Positions 10,200-18,013 of a stretch of DNA of 50,812 bases are shown piece by piece. Position 1 is the first letter of the stretch. Every line of letters starts with the position of its first letter. This DNA is from Hellea sp. GTDB taxonomy: Bacteria > Pseudomonadota > Alphaproteobacteria > Caulobacterales > Maricaulaceae. A model generated the notes under the pieces. The model had not been told where the DNA came from, did no database searches, and saw nothing but the letters and a program-made list of their open reading frames with translations. The stretch lies in the NCBI GenBank assembly GCA_029250925.1, contig JAQXEH010000017.1, positions 1 to 50,812 of the forward strand, read 5' to 3'. The position numbers and the translations under genes were made by a program.

Positions 10200-11507
10200 T
10201 TAAATGTTTTTTGAACTTTCGAAGTATTTATAAAAAAGTATTCCTACAATAATAATTGCTACACTCCCTAAAGCATTAAGGGGCTGATTTACTGCTGCCA
10301 ACACTATCATGGTAAATGTTATAATTAAATAAAAAGTAGGAACAAATGGATAGCCAAATGTTCTGTATGGACGATTTAAATCAGGTTCTTTCTTACGTAA
10401 AATAAATACGCCGAGGATTGCCAGAAAACTATTTAAAGCAAGTATCATTCCCGCAAAAATTATAATTGTTTCAAAACTAGATGTGAGGATATATATTAAA
10501 GCCACTATAGATTGAAAAAAAATTGCATTTTTTGGGATATCTGACTTGTTAACTTTAGACAAGAAGCCAAGCGAATTGAAGTCTTCACCTATTGCTTGTA
10601 GAGCCCGGGGTCCTGCTATTGTCATAGCGCTAATAGTTGAAACTAATAGCAAGCAAAGCATCATTCCGACAACAACAGCCCCATTTGCACCAAATATATT
10701 TGTCGCCGTGATATAGCCAATCTCTATTTTGCCTTCTAGCTCTGCTATTGGTGAAGTATATAAGAAGGCAAGATTAAGTAGTAAGTAGAGGGCCATTACA
10801 ATAGCTGTGCCGCTAATTAGGATCTTTGGAAGATCTTTTTGGGGTCTTTCTAGCTCGCTTGTTATATAAACAGCAGCATTCCATCCTGTGTAAGCATAAG
10901 AGACGTAAATTAACGAAATTCCAAATGCTGTACTTGTAAATATATTCAAATCACCCTTTTGCGGTAAAAATGAAATAGATTGTGGTTCTGGGGTGATCGT
11001 GAAGGCGCAAAAGCAAAAACCAATAATTAGAAAAATTTTTATGGATGTAAAACCTATTTGAAATTTACTGCTGATATCTTTGTTTTTAACGTGAATTAGT
11101 GTTATGGTAATTACTAAAAGACATGCTATTATTTTTTTAATCCAAATTGGCTGTGATCCGAATATAATTGCTGTGCTATAGTCACTGAACGCCAGAGCAA
11201 CTGCAGCTATGGGAGCTGCGAACCCTATTATAGTTGATATCCATCCTGATATAAAGCCAGCAAGTGGGTGGTATATTCTTCCTAAAAAATTATATTCCCC
11301 TCCTGATCGGGGAAGGGCTGCGCCAAGTTCAGCATATGTTGCAGCTCCGCATAGAGCTGCAATGCCGCCAATAGCCCAAAGTAAAAGTATAAGAAATATA
11401 GATTGTATATCGAGTAGTTGGAATCCAATAGATGTGAATACACCGGTTCCTATCATATTTGCGATTATAATCGAGGTAGCCGCTGTTTTACTGTAATAAG
11501 TTCTCAT
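10200..11507 (-). CDS. APC-superfamily amino acid permease
   Basis: Inner-membrane secondary transporter, probably for amino acids. It is 435 residues with about 12 hydrophobic spans. The unwound first helix carries ANMIGTGVFTSIG, the substrate-binding GTG motif of the APC superfamily, and GGIAALCGAATYAELGAALP plus RSGGEYNF match helices 2-3 of that superfamily. The substrate cannot be read from the sequence. It is the only minus-strand gene in the first 31 kb and separates lolD from dnaE, which are near neighbours in related genomes, so it looks inserted. Base composition does not obviously differ from the neighbours. The ribosome-binding site is weak. Confidence 0.87.
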   Translation of the reverse strand: MRTYYSKTAATSIIIANMIGTGVFTSIGFQLLDIQSIFLILLLWAIGGIAALCGAATYAELGAALPRSGGEYNFLGRIYHPLAGFISGWISTIIGFAAPIAAVALAFSDYSTAIIFGSQPIWIKKIIACLLVITITLIHVKNKDISSKFQIGFTSIKIFLIIGFCFCAFTITPEPQSISFLPQKGDLNIFTSTAFGISLIYVSYAYTGWNAAVYITSELERPQKDLPKILISGTAIVMALYLLLNLAFLYTSPIAELEGKIEIGYITATNIFGANGAVVVGMMLCLLLVSTISAMTIAGPRALQAIGEDFNSLGFLSKVNKSDIPKNAIFFQSIVALIYILTSSFETIIIFAGMILALNSFLAILGVFILRKKEPDLNRPYRTFGYPFVPTFYLIITFTMIVLAAVNQPLNALGSVAIIIVGILFYKYFESSKNI

Positions 11508-11580
11508 GATGTCACAATGCTTCTCAGATTAGCAGCTGTCCATGATTATTTGATATTGACATCCCACTGTATTTCTATAA

Positions 11581-11595
11581 GAACAAAAGGTGAAC
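11581..11595. promoter_or_regulatory. LexA operator (SOS box) upstream of the micro-ORF and dnaE
   Basis: GAACAAAAGGTGAAC is a perfect match to GAAC-N7-GAAC, the same as GTTC-N7-GTTC on the other strand, the direct-repeat operator known for alphaproteobacterial LexA. It lies 44 bases before the micro-ORF start and 161 bases before dnaE. A perfect TTGACA at 11556-11561 and a TATAAG at 11576-11581 flank its 5' end; their 14-base spacing is short, but with 16-17 bases the -10 would fall on the first GAAC, as it does at lexA in this window. Either way LexA bound here would block RNA polymerase. Confidence 0.75.
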
Positions 11596-11639
11596 ATTAT
11601 TATTTTATAACATTGTAAACAAATTATTGGAGATTTTAT

Positions 11640-11732
11640 ATGAAACAGTTGCTATTAGATGTTATAAATGGCTTGGTTATGGCTGGTTTTGTAGTTACGA
11701 CAACTTTATGGTTTATTGTTATTGGAGGGTAA
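11640..11732 (+). CDS. 30-residue single-span membrane micro-protein under SOS control (SidA-like by analogy)
   Basis: A short gene preceded by GGAG at 11629-11632, seven bases from the ATG, a strong and well-spaced ribosome-binding site. The 30-residue product begins MKQLLLDVIN, then forms one uncharged hydrophobic stretch from about residue 11 to the end, finishing in LWFIVIGG, so it should be a small inner-membrane protein with a short N-terminal tail. It lies 45 bases after a perfect LexA operator and 24 bases before dnaE, so the two are probably one SOS-responsive transcript. By size, topology and control it resembles SidA of Caulobacter crescentus, a 29-residue SOS-induced inhibitor of septation that binds the divisome. 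That link is inference; I claim no sequence homology. A coupling or leader peptide for dnaE is the main alternative. Confidence 0.72.
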   Translation: MKQLLLDVINGLVMAGFVVTTTLWFIVIGG

Positions 11733-11750
11733 TCTCCCATCCAGAGGGAG
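11724..11750 (+). promoter_or_regulatory. Two mutually exclusive hairpins over the micro-ORF stop and the dnaE ribosome-binding site
   Basis: CTCC(C) at 11734-11738 can pair backward with GGAG at 11724-11727 (4 bp, 6-base loop) or forward with GGGAG at 11746-11750 (5 bp, 7-base loop). The forward stem hides the GAGGGAG ribosome-binding site of dnaE, 6 bases before its GTG. A ribosome ending at the TAA at 11730-11732 would disrupt both stems, so dnaE translation may be coupled to translation of the micro-ORF. Confidence 0.45.
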
Positions 11751-11756
11751 TGCTAA

Positions 11757-14700
11757 GTGGCAAGATCGCCAGTTTTTGTTCATCTTAGATCTAGATCTCC
11801 TTATTCATTACTTGAAGGCGCTTTAAAGATCGAAGAGACAGCACAACTGTCTCGCAGAATGGGTATGCCTGCTCTAGCACTTACTGATACTAACAATATG
11901 TGCGGCGCTCTCGAATTTTCAGAAGTTATGTCAAAAGAGGGTATACAGCCTATTATTGGACTAACTCTTAATATTGACACTGTGAAAGAAAAAAACATAG
12001 GACACTTTAATAAAGTGGTTGATGGAACCTTAGTGCTTTTAGCTAAAAATGAAATTGGCTACGGAAATCTGATGAAAATGAGTAGTTCAGCTTTTCTTGA
12101 TGTTGAATCCTATGATTTACCTCACTTTAAGTCACCCCAACTATCATCTTTCTCCGATGGGCTTATCGCTCTTACTGGAGGCCCAGAAGGGGTTTTAAAT
12201 AAACTTATTATTCAAGGGCAGTTGGATCAAGCAGAAGAATGGTTAGATAGCTTATTAGCTATATATTCGAACAATTTATATATTGAGTTGCAAAGACACG
12301 GATTAAAAGAAGAACTAATAGCAGAAAAGCATTTAATTAACTGGGCTTATTCTAAAGGAATAAGATTAGTTGCTACTAATGAACCTTACTTTATTAATCC
12401 TGATATTTTTGAACCCCACGATGCTCTTTTAGCTATGCAGGAGGGTTCATATATTCTTGAGAAAGACAGAAGAAGACTTACCCGTCAGCATTACTTTAAA
12501 TCATCAGAGGAGATGGTTGAATTATTCAAGGATATACCAGAAGCAATTGAAAATACTATTAATATTTCTAAAATGTGCTTAGTCAAGTCAGTAAAGCGCG
12601 ATCCTATTCTTCCTAGTTTTAGTGATGGTTCCCTTAGTGAAGGGGATATCCTTGACCATCAAGCACGTGAAGGGCTTAGGAGTCGATTATCTAAGATTAA
12701 ATTATCAGCTCCTGAAAGTGATTATGTTAAAAGATTAGAGTTTGAAATTAAGATAATTCGTCAAATGGGTTTTCCTGGCTATTTTTTAATAGTTTCTGAT
12801 TTTATAAAATGGGCTAAGTCGCAAGGGATTCCAGTTGGACCTGGCCGAGGGTCCGGAGCTGGATCCGTTGTTGCATGGGCTTTAGATATTACCGATTTAG
12901 ACCCACTTAAGTACGGCCTTCTCTTTGAAAGGTTTTTAAACCCAGAAAGAGTTTCTATGCCTGACTTCGACATAGATTTCTGTCAAGAAAGACGTGGTGA
13001 GGTAATTAAATATGTTCAAGAAAAGTATGGCGAAGACCAAGTAGCTCATATTATTACATTTGGAACTCTTCAAGCTAGAGCGGTAGTTAGAGATGTCGGT
13101 AGAGTTATGCAAATGCCGCTACCCCAAGTTGATCGTTTAGCGAAGCTTGTGCCTTCAAATCCTGCTAATCCTGTATCATTAAGCGAAGCGGTTCAAATGG
13201 AAAAGGGGTTACGTGATGCGAGAGCTGAAGACCCGGCGGTGAGAAAGTTGCTTGATACCGCGCTTAAACTTGAAGGCTTGTATCGAAACGCATCAACACA
13301 TGCGGCTGGTGTTGTTATTGGGGATAGGCCTCTGACTGAATTGATTCCATTATACCGCGACCCTAGATCTGATGTGCCTGCTACTCAATTTACAATGAAG
13401 TGGGCAGAAAAGGCTGGCTTGGTTAAATTCGATTTCCTAGGGTTAAAAACATTAACTGTCATCGATAGGTGTGTTAAGTACCTATCTAAGCAGGGCATAA
13501 ATGTAGACTTAGAAAATTTAGATACGTCATCCCCTGCTGCTTATGCGCCTTTATCAGAAGGGCTCTCAGCCGGTGTTTTTCAACTTGAAAGCTCTGGAAT
13601 GCGAGACGTTTTAAGAAAAATGGCGCCAGATAGTATCGAGGAGCTAACTGCCTTAATTTCTTTATACCGGCCAGGTCCGATGAAGAATATCCCTATGTAT
13701 ATTGACCGAAAATATGGAAGATCTAAAATTGAATATCCACATGAAAGCTTAACAGATATTCTTAAGGAGACATATGGAGTTATAATATATCAAGAACAAG
13801 TCATGCAGATAGCTCAAGTTCTCTCTGGTTATTCTCTCGGAGAAGCTGATCTATTAAGACGTGCAATGGGTAAAAAAGACCAAGATGAGATGAATAGACA
13901 AAGATCACGTTTTGTCGATGGGGCAGCTACTAATGGTATTAACGAACAACTTTCGAATTCAATTTTTGATTTAGTTAATGAGTTTGCTGGTTATGGGTTT
14001 AACAAATCACATGCTGCAGCATATGCTATGATTTCTTTTCAAACCGCTTACCTTAAAGCGTTTTATCCAACTGAATTTATTGCATCTATTATGTCTTTGG
14101 ACATAACTAACTTAGATAAATTAGCTCAGTTTTTCCAGGAAGCTAAAAGAATGGGAATTGAGGTCCAGTTACCTTGTGTGAATAGATCTAAAGCTGATTT
14201 TGATGTGAGTAATGGAAAAGTATTGTATGCTTTGGGTGCTTTGAAAAATGTAGGGGTTGAAGCAATGCGCCATGTAGTCGAAGTTAGATGCGACGGTGGA
14301 GATTTTATTGATTTATTTGATTTCGCGAGAAGGATTGATACACGCATTGTCAATAAGAGGGCTTTTGAAAATTTAGCACGTGGGGGAGCTTTTGATTGTT
14401 TAGAGCCTAACCGTGCAAAAGCTTTTTCATCTTCATTGATTTTGCAACAAATTGGCTCAAGGTCTGCTCAGGAAAAAGCTAGTGCGCAAACTAATTTATT
14501 CTCTGGAGAAGTTGACTTTATGGTTGAGCCAGACTTACCAAATGCAACTGCTTGGACTAGTTTAGAGCAGTTGGATAATGAGCTTAGTGCAATCGGATTT
14601 TACCTTGGAGGACATCCATTAGATGCATTTTTACCTGCCCTAGAAAGAAAGAAAGCCATTATGGCTATCGATCTAGAAAGTTTTTGTAATTCTGGCGGAA

Positions 14701-15206
14701 GAGCAGTGCGTTTGGCTGGTGTTGTTAGAAAACGTCAAGAGCGTGTTAGTAAAAGAGGCAAAAGATTTGCATTTATGAGTATTTCAGATCCTACAGGTGA
14801 TTTTGAAGTTTTAGTTGGTGAAGATCTTTTAGTCTCTAATAGAACAATAATGGATCCTGGGTCACTTTTAGAGCTTACAGCAAAAGCCGAAGTAAGAGAT
14901 GGGGAAGTCAGGCTTTTTGCAAATACTATCAATTTACTTGAACTCAAAGAAGAGAAGAATCTTGCTAAAGGTTTAGAAATTAGACTTAGGTCGGCAGATT
15001 TATGTGTTCTTGATGAATTTGAAAAGGTTTTATTATCACTAAAAGATGCTCCATCTAAGGCCAGAGGTTTCATAGATATATTAATTCCTATAAGTAGCTC
15101 TAGAGAGGGACACTGGAGACTTAGTGGTAGCTTTGGAATTGATATTGCCTTTCAGAAAGCAATTAAGGCTAATAGTTTTGTAGAACTTGTGACCGAGGTA
15201 GATTAA
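11757..15206 (+). CDS. dnaE: DNA polymerase III alpha subunit (replicative, DnaE1)
   Basis: Catalytic subunit of the chromosomal replicase. It is 1149 residues with a GTG start supported by GAGGGAG six bases upstream. The N-terminal PHP domain opens with FVHLRSRSPYSLLEG; the second histidine of the usual HxxxH pattern is arginine, so the PHP metal site is probably not functional. The polymerase motif PDFDIDF near residue 402 holds catalytic aspartates, followed by the tandem helix-hairpin-helix region near GYGFNKSHAAAYAM and an OB fold near 985 with RFAFMSISDPTGDFE. Length, the full C-terminal part and location after lol genes argue for the essential DnaE1, not the mutagenic DnaE2/ImuC. Its unusual feature is the SOS box and micro-ORF upstream. 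Confidence 0.96.
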   Translation: MARSPVFVHLRSRSPYSLLEGALKIEETAQLSRRMGMPALALTDTNNMCGALEFSEVMSKEGIQPIIGLTLNIDTVKEKNIGHFNKVVDGTLVLLAKNEIGYGNLMKMSSSAFLDVESYDLPHFKSPQLSSFSDGLIALTGGPEGVLNKLIIQGQLDQAEEWLDSLLAIYSNNLYIELQRHGLKEELIAEKHLINWAYSKGIRLVATNEPYFINPDIFEPHDALLAMQEGSYILEKDRRRLTRQHYFKSSEEMVELFKDIPEAIENTINISKMCLVKSVKRDPILPSFSDGSLSEGDILDHQAREGLRSRLSKIKLSAPESDYVKRLEFEIKIIRQMGFPGYFLIVSDFIKWAKSQGIPVGPGRGSGAGSVVAWALDITDLDPLKYGLLFERFLNPERVSMPDFDIDFCQERRGEVIKYVQEKYGEDQVAHIITFGTLQARAVVRDVGRVMQMPLPQVDRLAKLVPSNPANPVSLSEAVQMEKGLRDARAEDPAVRKLLDTALKLEGLYRNASTHAAGVVIGDRPLTELIPLYRDPRSDVPATQFTMKWAEKAGLVKFDFLGLKTLTVIDRCVKYLSKQGINVDLENLDTSSPAAYAPLSEGLSAGVFQLESSGMRDVLRKMAPDSIEELTALISLYRPGPMKNIPMYIDRKYGRSKIEYPHESLTDILKETYGVIIYQEQVMQIAQVLSGYSLGEADLLRRAMGKKDQDEMNRQRSRFVDGAATNGINEQLSNSIFDLVNEFAGYGFNKSHAAAYAMISFQTAYLKAFYPTEFIASIMSLDITNLDKLAQFFQEAKRMGIEVQLPCVNRSKADFDVSNGKVLYALGALKNVGVEAMRHVVEVRCDGGDFIDLFDFARRIDTRIVNKRAFENLARGGAFDCLEPNRAKAFSSSLILQQIGSRSAQEKASAQTNLFSGEVDFMVEPDLPNATAWTSLEQLDNELSAIGFYLGGHPLDAFLPALERKKAIMAIDLESFCNSGGRAVRLAGVVRKRQERVSKRGKRFAFMSISDPTGDFEVLVGEDLLVSNRTIMDPGSLLELTAKAEVRDGEVRLFANTINLLELKEEKNLAKGLEIRLRSADLCVLDEFEKVLLSLKDAPSKARGFIDILIPISSSREGHWRLSGSFGIDIAFQKAIKANSFVELVTEVD

Positions 15207-15285
15207 ATATTTCGGTAACTTTAGGGCTTATATTAATATGGATTATTGAAATTATACTTGATAATTTAATATCATTAGTGTTTCA

Positions 15286-16842
15286 GTGTTGTGGTTAAAA
15301 CAAAAAGAATGGTTAATAATCCAAAATTTCATTAAAAAATTAGCAGTTAGGCCTTTAGTGTTTTGGCCGCCATTAATAGTTTTTTTAACCTTTGTTTTCT
15401 TGAGTATTTTTAATGAAACTAGATTTTTGGGTATTACTACTTTCGTTAATGATAAGATACTAGACGTCTTTTCCAGCATGTTTAGCTTGGCTGCTTTCTT
15501 CTTTTTAGTCACATGCATATGGGCTGCTTTATCCCCATTGGGTACTGTAGTCATAGGAGGTAAGGGGTCAAAACCAATATTGCCTTTCTGGAGTTGGGTC
15601 TCTATCACGTTAACGACTACACTTGCTGTTGGGATTTTGTTCTGGGGAACTGCTGAGCCTCTATTCCATTTGTATGATACAGGGATTTCGAGTATTGTTC
15701 CGGCTTCAGATGAGGCCCTTAGGTTTTCAATGTCTTCATTATATATGCATTGGTCATTTACACCTTATGCAATTTATACTTTGCCAGGTCTAACTTTTGC
15801 TCTTGTTTATTATAACCTTAAATTACCGTTTTCACTTTCAGCACCTATTAGCGTTCTAACGGGTAAGCAAGTTCCGTCAACGATATCACAAATAGTTGAT
15901 GGTATAGCGCTATTGGCTTTATTATTAGGACTTTCTGCTAGTTTAGGTTCTGGTATTCTTTCAATATCGGGAGGTATTTCAAGGTTATTACCTTTTGAAG
16001 CTAATGGAGGTTTCCTTGGAGTTGTAACTTTTGTAATTGTTTTTTCTTTTTTTATCTCTTCAGCAAGTGGCCTTCATAAAGGAATAAAGTTACTTGCAGA
16101 CGTAAATATTAAATTATTTTTGATAATTATAGTTTTTATATTTATTGCGGGCCCAACATATAAAATTTTAAATATTTCATTTGCTTCAATAAAAGATTTT
16201 TCTTTTGAGTTTTTGCCGCGTTCACTGTTGATGGAACCTTTTGATAACAAGATCTGGCTTAATGATTGGACTGTTTTTTATTTTGCAAATTGGATGGCTT
16301 GGGCACCTCTTGCTGCTTTATTTTTAGGAAAAATATCTCTTGGGTATACAGTAAGGCAATATATACTGGTTAATTTATTTATACCTGCTTTATTCTCGAT
16401 TATATGGATGAGTGTTTTTGGAGGTTTAACTTTAGTTTTAGAGGGAAATAATCCGAATTTACTCAATAATGTTTTAAATTTTATGGGGCCGGAGCATGTT
16501 CTTTATAAAGTTTTAGAGTTTTTACCTTTTACAATATTTTTAGTGATAATTATTTGCATAGTTTCATTTTTATCTTATGTGACTGCTGCTGACTCAAATA
16601 TGGATGTAATTTCCGACCTTTGTTTAAAACCTGATCAAGTTAATCCCGAGCGTTATAAAATAATGCTTAAATTTATTTGGTCCTTACTAATTGGATTTAC
16701 AGCATGGATAATGATATCTTTATCTGGGATTGATGGTATAAAAATGCTGTCAAATTTAGGCGGGCTTCCTTCACTTTTTATTATTATTATTTTTAATTTA
16801 GTTTTAATCATTTTAGGGACAATAAAAATTAAAAATCTATAG
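15286..16842 (+). CDS. BCCT-family betaine/carnitine/choline transporter
   Basis: Inner-membrane secondary transporter for quaternary-ammonium or related compounds such as betaine, choline or DMSP. It is 518 residues with about 12 spans. VGILFWGTAEPLFHLY is the helix-3/4 signature, MHWSFTPYAIYTLPGL follows, and WTVFYFANWMAWAPLAALFL near residue 325 is the tryptophan-rich helix-8 box that lines the substrate site. The start is GTG at 15286; a TAA at 15262-15264 closes the frame upstream, so no ATG start is available and no ribosome-binding site is obvious. It lies between dnaE and rpsB with 79 and 182 bases either side, as an accessory gene inside a conserved block. The exact substrate is unknown. 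Confidence 0.9.
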   Translation: MLWLKQKEWLIIQNFIKKLAVRPLVFWPPLIVFLTFVFLSIFNETRFLGITTFVNDKILDVFSSMFSLAAFFFLVTCIWAALSPLGTVVIGGKGSKPILPFWSWVSITLTTTLAVGILFWGTAEPLFHLYDTGISSIVPASDEALRFSMSSLYMHWSFTPYAIYTLPGLTFALVYYNLKLPFSLSAPISVLTGKQVPSTISQIVDGIALLALLLGLSASLGSGILSISGGISRLLPFEANGGFLGVVTFVIVFSFFISSASGLHKGIKLLADVNIKLFLIIIVFIFIAGPTYKILNISFASIKDFSFEFLPRSLLMEPFDNKIWLNDWTVFYFANWMAWAPLAALFLGKISLGYTVRQYILVNLFIPALFSIIWMSVFGGLTLVLEGNNPNLLNNVLNFMGPEHVLYKVLEFLPFTIFLVIIICIVSFLSYVTAADSNMDVISDLCLKPDQVNPERYKIMLKFIWSLLIGFTAWIMISLSGIDGIKMLSNLGGLPSLFIIIIFNLVLIILGTIKIKNL

Positions 16843-16875
16843 CTATTTTTGAGTTTATTTTATTTAAATAATGCC

Positions 16876-16903
16876 TTGCATACACTGAAATTAACATTAT
16901 AGA
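16876..16903 (+). promoter_or_regulatory. Putative rpsB promoter
   Basis: TTGCAT at 16876-16881 and TATAGA at 16898-16903 are separated by 16 bases. The implied transcript start near 16910 would give a leader of about 115 bases, which contains the folded element described at 16956-17018. Both hexamers are imperfect, so the call rests partly on its position in the 182-base gap before a ribosomal operon. Confidence 0.35.
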
Positions 16904-16955
16904 ACACACAAAATCGCGTGTAGGTGAGGGTTTCATACATATAGTATTTAATCCA

Positions 16956-17018
16956 TTCCGGTGGGAAAGATAATTCTATCTGTCTCCACACCCTGCACAG
17001 GCCAACCGGAACAAGGAG
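16956..17018 (+). promoter_or_regulatory. Structured rpsB mRNA leader, probable ribosomal-protein S2 autoregulatory element
   Basis: TTCCGGT at 16956-16962 pairs perfectly with ACCGGAA at 17005-17011, closing a domain of about 56 bases. Inside, AGATA at 16968-16972 pairs with TATCT at 16977-16981 over a 4-base loop, and CCT at 16992-16994 can pair with AGG at 16999-17001. The closing stem ends one base before the ribosome-binding site AAGGAG (17013-17018), itself six bases from the ATG. A multi-branched leader ending at the ribosome-binding site is what is expected of translational feedback by S2, known for rpsB leaders in other bacteria. Protein binding here is inferred. Confidence 0.6.
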
Positions 17019-17024
17019 ATATCC

Positions 17025-17930
17025 ATGGCTTTACCTGAATTTTCAATGCGTCAGCTATTAGAAGCTGGAGTTCACTTTGGACATCAAACACATCGATGGA
17101 ATCCTAAAATGGCACCATACATTTTTGGTGCCCGTTCTGGAATACATATTATGGATCTTTCTCAAACAGTTCCATTGTTGCACCAAGCACTTGTTCAGGT
17201 GCGAGAAGTAGCTTCGAAAGGTGGTAGAGTATTGTTCGTTGGAACGAAGCGTGCTGCGTCTGAGCCGGTTGCTGTCGCTGCTAAAAGGTGTGCGCAATAT
17301 TACGTCAACCATAGATGGTTAGGCGGTATGTTAACAAATTGGCAAACAATATCTGGTTCAATTTCGCGTTTACGTGAATTAGAAGCCTTAATGGGTGAGG
17401 GAGGTGAAGACACTGGTCTCACTAAAAAAGAGAATTTAAAACTTACTCGAGAACTTGAAAAGCTTGATAAAGCGCTTGGTGGCATTAAAGATATGGGTGG
17501 CAAGCCTGACCTGATGTTTGTTATTGATACTAATAAAGAAGGTATTGCTATTAAAGAAGCACGTCGTTTGGGTATACCCGTCATTGCCATTCTTGATACA
17601 AACTCAAATCCTGCTTCCGCTGACATGCCTATACCTGGTAATGATGATGCGGCTCGTGCAATTCAGCTATACTGTGAGCTTGTGGCTGATGCAGTGCTAG
17701 ATGGTATGACTGAGGCTCAACAGAAAATGGGGGCAGATATTGGCGCAGCTGAGAACCCGATTGAGATGGCAATTACTTCTGAAACTCCTGTTTTGGAGGT
17801 AGAAGAATCCGGGTCTTCAGAAGTAAATTCATCCCCTGAAGCCGCTAAGCTTGATGCATCCATTGAAACAGTTTCTGCTGAGCCAGCTTCAGAAATGATT
17901 TCTGATGAGACAGAAAATAAAAATAAATAA
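17025..17930 (+). CDS. rpsB: 30S ribosomal protein S2, with an extended acidic C-terminal tail
   Basis: Small-subunit ribosomal protein needed for S1 docking and 30S assembly. The ATG follows a strong AAGGAG site. The core has the expected [20 protein letters not shown] near the N-terminus, [15 protein letters not shown], and [12 protein letters not shown]. The usual core ends near residue 235; the 301-residue protein continues with a tail of about 60 residues rich in Glu, Ser, Ala and Thr and ending ENKNK, which looks disordered. Tails of this kind occur in several alphaproteobacteria. It heads the rpsB-tsf-pyrH-frr cluster. Confidence 0.97.
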   Translation: MALPEFSMRQLLEAGVHFGHQTHRWNPKMAPYIFGARSGIHIMDLSQTVPLLHQALVQVREVASKGGRVLFVGTKRAASEPVAVAAKRCAQYYVNHRWLGGMLTNWQTISGSISRLRELEALMGEGGEDTGLTKKENLKLTRELEKLDKALGGIKDMGGKPDLMFVIDTNKEGIAIKEARRLGIPVIAILDTNSNPASADMPIPGNDDAARAIQLYCELVADAVLDGMTEAQQKMGADIGAAENPIEMAITSETPVLEVEESGSSEVNSSPEAAKLDASIETVSAEPASEMISDETENKNK

Positions 17931-17938
17931 AATCAGAT

Positions 17939-17979
17939 GTCCTAGTTATCTATTTTATTAAATTTGATAAATTTAGGAC
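17939..17979 (+). promoter_or_regulatory. Imperfect hairpin in the rpsB-tsf spacer
   Basis: GTCCTA at 17939-17944 pairs with TAGGAC at 17974-17979; TTATC at 17946-17950 pairs with GATAA at 17966-17970; a G-T pair and a two-base bulge lie between. This gives about 12 pairs in an 83-base spacer. No T-run follows, so it is not a normal terminator. A perfect TATAAT follows at 17981-17986 but without a usable -35. It may be a processing or differential-expression element between S2 and EF-Ts. Confidence 0.4.
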
Positions 17980-18013
17980 CTATAATAATATTTACCCATA
18001 GGAGATATGTATC

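Noticed and set aside
11757-15206. The SOS-linked polymerase as DnaE2/ImuC
   Set aside because: Length of 1149 residues, full C-terminal region, conserved DnaE1 location and lack of imuA/imuB neighbours all fit the replicative polymerase.
16900-16922. GAAC at 16903 and the CACAC/GTGTG stretch before rpsB as a LexA site or a hairpin
   Set aside because: No second GAAC at seven bases, and the arms pair over only four bases.
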